Of a stretch of DNA of 64,000 bases, positions 61,237-64,000 are shown piece after piece (position 1 is the stretch's first letter; the number at the start of each line of letters is the position of its first letter). Location of the stretch: assembly GCF_003385455.1 (NCBI RefSeq), contig NZ_QNUF01000027.1:1-64000 (forward strand), read 5' to 3'. The notes below the pieces were generated by a model. It saw nothing but the letters and a program-made list of their open reading frames with translations. It searched no databases and was not told the origin of the DNA. The DNA comes from Chryseobacterium rhizosphaerae. Lineage in GTDB: Bacteria > Bacteroidota > Bacteroidia > Flavobacteriales > Weeksellaceae. The translations under genes were made by a program, and so were the position numbers.

Positions 61237-61656
61237 ATGGCAGACGTTCATAGCAAAGAGGTCAGAAGCTACAATATGAGCAAAATAAAAGGTAAGGATA
61301 CCAAACCTGAAATGCTTGTACGTAAATTTCTTTTTGCTAATGGATTTCGTTATCGTCTTCATGATAAAAAATTACCTGGTAAACCGGACATCGTTCTGCC
61401 AAAATATAAAACAGTAATATTTGTACATGGCTGTTTCTGGCATGGACATCAAGGATGTAAATACTTTGTAGTTCCCAAAACAAGAACAGAATGGTGGTTG
61501 AATAAAATTAATCATAACATTGAAAATGATCAGAAGGCAAATATTGCATTACAAAATGAGGGTTGGAAAGTTTTAGAAATCTGGGAATGTGATTTAAAAT
61601 CCAAAATTTCAGATAAAACATTAAGCCATTTACTTTTTTTAATAAAAGGTAATTAA
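61237..61656 (+). CDS. vsr: Very short patch repair (Vsr) endonuclease
   Basis: 139 residues. It nicks at T:G mismatches formed by deamination of 5-methylcytosine. The family start DVHSKEVRSYNMSKIKGKDTKPE, the catalytic Asp51 in KPDIVLP, the FVHGCFWHGHQGC zinc/His cluster (62-74) and the WEC near the C-terminus are all present. It implies a C5-cytosine methyltransferase next to it, which is the following gene; the usual partner site is CCWGG. Confidence 0.95.
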   Translation: MADVHSKEVRSYNMSKIKGKDTKPEMLVRKFLFANGFRYRLHDKKLPGKPDIVLPKYKTVIFVHGCFWHGHQGCKYFVVPKTRTEWWLNKINHNIENDQKANIALQNEGWKVLEIWECDLKSKISDKTLSHLLFLIKGN

Positions 61657-61691
61657 CATTTTATATTCTGCTATATTAAAATCCAATATTG

Positions 61692-61699
61692 TAAATTTG
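61692..61699 (+). promoter_or_regulatory. TAnnTTTG promoter of the DNA methyltransferase gene
   Basis: TAAATTTG exact match, 11 bases before the start at 61710. No good -33 was found. Confidence 0.45.
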
Positions 61700-61709
61700 T
61701 CATTATTTA

Positions 61710-62954
61710 ATGATTAGAATGAGTAGTGTCCTAGAACCAAAATCAATATTTGAAAAAATAAAATTTTCAATAAGTGATATAATAGATAAAAATAAAATCT
61801 TAACCGATAAAGAAGCCGTAATAACGCATTTTGTTCATACTGGTGAATTTGAATATGAAGCTGTTAATTATATAAACGAGATTCTAACAAAAGAATATCC
61901 TGATATTATATTTAATGATGAAATAATATCTGAATTAGTAAATACCGAAAGATCAAAAAAAGGAGATACGGTTTTCTCAGAGCATTCTGATCCAAAGTTT
62001 AGTTTTATAGACCTTTTTGCAGGTATTGGAGGATTCAGACTTGCATTTCAAAATCTTGGTGGAAAATGTGTTTTCTCTAGTGAATGGAATAATTACGCAA
62101 AAAAGACCTATAGTTCTAATTTTGGAGAAGTTCCTTTTGGTGATATTACCCAAATTGATGAACATACAATACCTAATCATGATATTCTGGTTGGTGGATT
62201 TCCTTGTCAACCTTTTTCACTTGCAGGAGTAAGCAAAAAAAACGCATTGGGCCGAAATCATGGATTTAGAGATGAAACACAGGGGACACTTTTTTTTGAT
62301 ATCGTAAGAATACTGGAATCAAAAAGACCAAGAGCATTTTTATTAGAAAATGTGAAAAATCTGGTATCACATGATAAAGGTAACACATTCAGAATAATTC
62401 AAGGTACATTACACGAACTTGGCTATGATATACATTGTAAAATTCTTGATGGAAAATATTTTGTTCCCCAACATAGAGAAAGAATTGTAATTGTCGGTTT
62501 TGATAGAAATATTTTTAATGGAGAAGAGGGTTTTTCTTTTCCAGATATGCCTGAGGGTATTCATTCTGTTAAAAATATTTTAGAAGAAAATATTTTAGAC
62601 AAATACACATTAAGTGATAAACTGTGGAACTATCTTCAGGAATATGCTGCAAAACATAAGGCAAAAGGTAATGGATTTGGTTATGGTTTGACTAATTTAA
62701 ATGGAATAAGCAGAACACTTTCTGCCAGATATTATAAAGATGGTGCAGAAATTTTACTTCCGCAAGGAGAAAAAAATCCAAGGCGTTTAACTCCACGAGA
62801 ATGCGCAAGATTACAGGGATATCCGGATACCTTCAAAATTCCCGTTTCAGATACACAAGCATATAAACAATTTGGAAACTCTATTGTAGTTCCTCTAATG
62901 CAAGCCGTTGGCCAAAAAATTGTTGATGTATTAAATCAAAACAATATCGGATAG
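61710..62954 (+). CDS. DNA (cytosine-5-)-methyltransferase
   Basis: 414 residues. After an N-terminal extension of about 95 residues (not typical, helical), motif I FAGIGG is at 103-108, the catalytic Pro-Cys in GFPCQPFS (Cys166), ENV at 213-215, and motif [15 protein letters not shown]. The target recognition region lies between about 260 and 340, and the final motifs ([14 protein letters not shown] and QFGNSIVVP) close the fold. It protects host DNA at the module's own site; vsr and the EcoRII-N-type domain next to it suggest CCWGG, but this cannot be read directly. The start may be Met4 (61719). Confidence 0.95.
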   Translation: MIRMSSVLEPKSIFEKIKFSISDIIDKNKILTDKEAVITHFVHTGEFEYEAVNYINEILTKEYPDIIFNDEIISELVNTERSKKGDTVFSEHSDPKFSFIDLFAGIGGFRLAFQNLGGKCVFSSEWNNYAKKTYSSNFGEVPFGDITQIDEHTIPNHDILVGGFPCQPFSLAGVSKKNALGRNHGFRDETQGTLFFDIVRILESKRPRAFLLENVKNLVSHDKGNTFRIIQGTLHELGYDIHCKILDGKYFVPQHRERIVIVGFDRNIFNGEEGFSFPDMPEGIHSVKNILEENILDKYTLSDKLWNYLQEYAAKHKAKGNGFGYGLTNLNGISRTLSARYYKDGAEILLPQGEKNPRRLTPRECARLQGYPDTFKIPVSDTQAYKQFGNSIVVPLMQAVGQKIVDVLNQNNIG

Positions 62955-63003
62955 TTTTCCAAAATTTAGTATTTTTAATATCTTAATTAAAGACACATTT
63001 TTA

Positions 63004-64000
63004 ATGTCGGACACTCTTAACACAGCAATCAATACAGTCAAAACTAGTAAATTTTCATTTTGTAAATTTACCAGTGCTAATGATGCAGGTACAACAGGTG
63101 CCCATCAAGGAGGCCTTTATATACCTAAAAACTCGTATAAACTTCTTTTCGATGAACCTGGAGTTAAAGGGCAAAATAAAGAACGCTTTGCAGAAATTAC
63201 ATGGTCAAATGGAGTCACTTCTAAATGTTGTCTAAAATACTATGGAGGAGGTACTCGTAATGAATACCGAATAACCCGTCTTGGTACTCACTTTAAGGAA
63301 GGTGAACTCGTTATTATTTGCCAAAAATCCGTAAATGAATATTTTGGATTTAAAATTTCAGATGAAGCAGAAAAAGATACTTTCTTAAAGGAATTTGAAA
63401 TTGAAAAGCAGCATACAAATGCTTTAATTCCATACGGACCAAATATATCAGAATTACAACAACAGAAACCCTCTGAAAATGAGTCTCAATATGAGATTGA
63501 ATTATTTCCTTCGGGAGAGACAGAGGTTCTAACTGCAAGTTTTAGACCTAAAGCACATATACTTACATTATTGGGAGAAGAACTCATTAAAGACCCTGTA
63601 ATGGCAATTTATGAATTAATTAAAAACAGCTACGATGCTGATGCTAAAAAAGTAGAAGTTCATTTTAATGATATTCTAAATCCAAAATTGGCTAATATTA
63701 TTGTAAAAGATTCTGGCACCGGAATGAAAGAGGAGGTCCTTAGAGACGTATGGCTTGAACCTGGTACTGCTTTTAGAAAACCTTTTGATGAATTTGGAAA
63801 AAGAATGATAATCCGAAGCCCACTTTTTAAGCGAGTCCCTATGGGTGAAAAAGGAGTTGGTAGGTTTGCCGTTCACAAGTTAGGAAATAAAATACAACTG
63901 ATAAGCAGACCCGCAGAACTAGTTTTTGATGATAAAGGGGATGTTATAGAGAGTAAATTATTGGACTATGAAGTAGAAATAGAAATTGATTGGAAAGTAT
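63004..64000 (+). CDS. EcoRII-N-type DNA-binding domain fused to GHKL ATPase (partial)
   Basis: The frame opens at ATG 63004 and runs without a stop to the right edge, so the C-terminus is missing (332 codons seen). Residues about 17-130 resemble the effector-binding N-terminal domain of EcoRII (FTSANDAGTTGAHQGGLYIP at 22-41). From about 190 a GHKL ATPase begins with the N-box ELIKNSYDADA (204-214), the G1 box DSGTGM (236-241) and the G2 box GEKGVGR (281-287), as in MORC, Hsp90 and MutL. The layout suggests a site-specific ATP-dependent effector that replaces a standard endonuclease. The gene follows the methyltransferase by 49 bp. Confidence 0.82.
   Translation, partial: MSDTLNTAINTVKTSKFSFCKFTSANDAGTTGAHQGGLYIPKNSYKLLFDEPGVKGQNKERFAEITWSNGVTSKCCLKYYGGGTRNEYRITRLGTHFKEGELVIICQKSVNEYFGFKISDEAEKDTFLKEFEIEKQHTNALIPYGPNISELQQQKPSENESQYEIELFPSGETEVLTASFRPKAHILTLLGEELIKDPVMAIYELIKNSYDADAKKVEVHFNDILNPKLANIIVKDSGTGMKEEVLRDVWLEPGTAFRKPFDEFGKRMIIRSPLFKRVPMGEKGVGRFAVHKLGNKIQLISRPAELVFDDKGDVIESKLLDYEVEIEIDWKV

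Overview
The window reads as a stretch of chromosome from a flavobacterium of the Chryseobacterium type (Bacteroidota). The evidence is high A+T, very weak Shine-Dalgarno sites, promoters of the Bacteroidota form TTTG-N17..23-TAnnTTTG, many small regulators of flavobacterial type, and gene families typical of that group (DoxX, SymE-like, XRE/S24, FAS1/Ferritin_2). The genus is inferred from recall; no 16S or other marker is present. There are no tRNA or rRNA genes, no CRISPR array and no complete insertion sequence.

Layout. 0-11 kb: mixed single genes (two DoxX proteins, two AraC regulators, an epimerase-like enzyme, a polysaccharide deacetylase lipoprotein, a GNAT enzyme, a papain-like candidate) and one alpha/beta hydrolase broken by two frameshifts. 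11-22 kb: a cobalamin riboswitch leader followed by prpB-prpC-prpD and five valine-degradation genes. Together these could take isobutyryl-CoA through propionyl-CoA to pyruvate and succinate without B12. An Lrp-type regulator closes the locus. 22-25 kb: a second cobalamin riboswitch and metE, the B12-independent methionine synthase. The two leaders are related to each other, and the prp leader still carries a 53-codon open frame that resembles the N-terminus of MetE. 25-28 kb and 48-51 kb: a zinc-limitation regulon with a Fur/Zur-type repressor, a MerC protein, a COG0523 metallochaperone, a Tat alkaline phosphatase and a ZnuD-like TonB receptor, marked by four copies of a GCAACAAAGTTGC-type box.

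28-40 kb: a MocR regulator divergent from an amino-acid racemase, a PsiD-like decarboxylase, an ECF sigma/anti-sigma pair, four 252-bp tandem repeats, a FAS1 protein with two ferritin-like proteins, exonuclease III, an XRE/S24 repressor and a glycine-zipper bacteriocin-like peptide. 40-48 kb: a malonate decarboxylase operon (GntR, mdcH, A, B, C, fused D-E, G) followed by a SLAC1/TDT channel that may import malonate. 50-60 kb: AlkB, a second XRE/S24 repressor facing a truncated dinB (a deletion scar), a frameshifted PAP2 phosphatase, several accessory genes, gene remnants and repeat-rich spacers.

60-64 kb: a defence-like module with a SymE-like protein, an XRE regulator, Vsr, a C5 cytosine methyltransferase and, running off the right edge, a protein fusing an EcoRII-N-type DNA-binding domain to a GHKL (MORC/Hsp90-like) ATPase. 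This last module is the best candidate for a poorly described system. The metE-derived leader of the prp operon is the most unusual regulatory structure.
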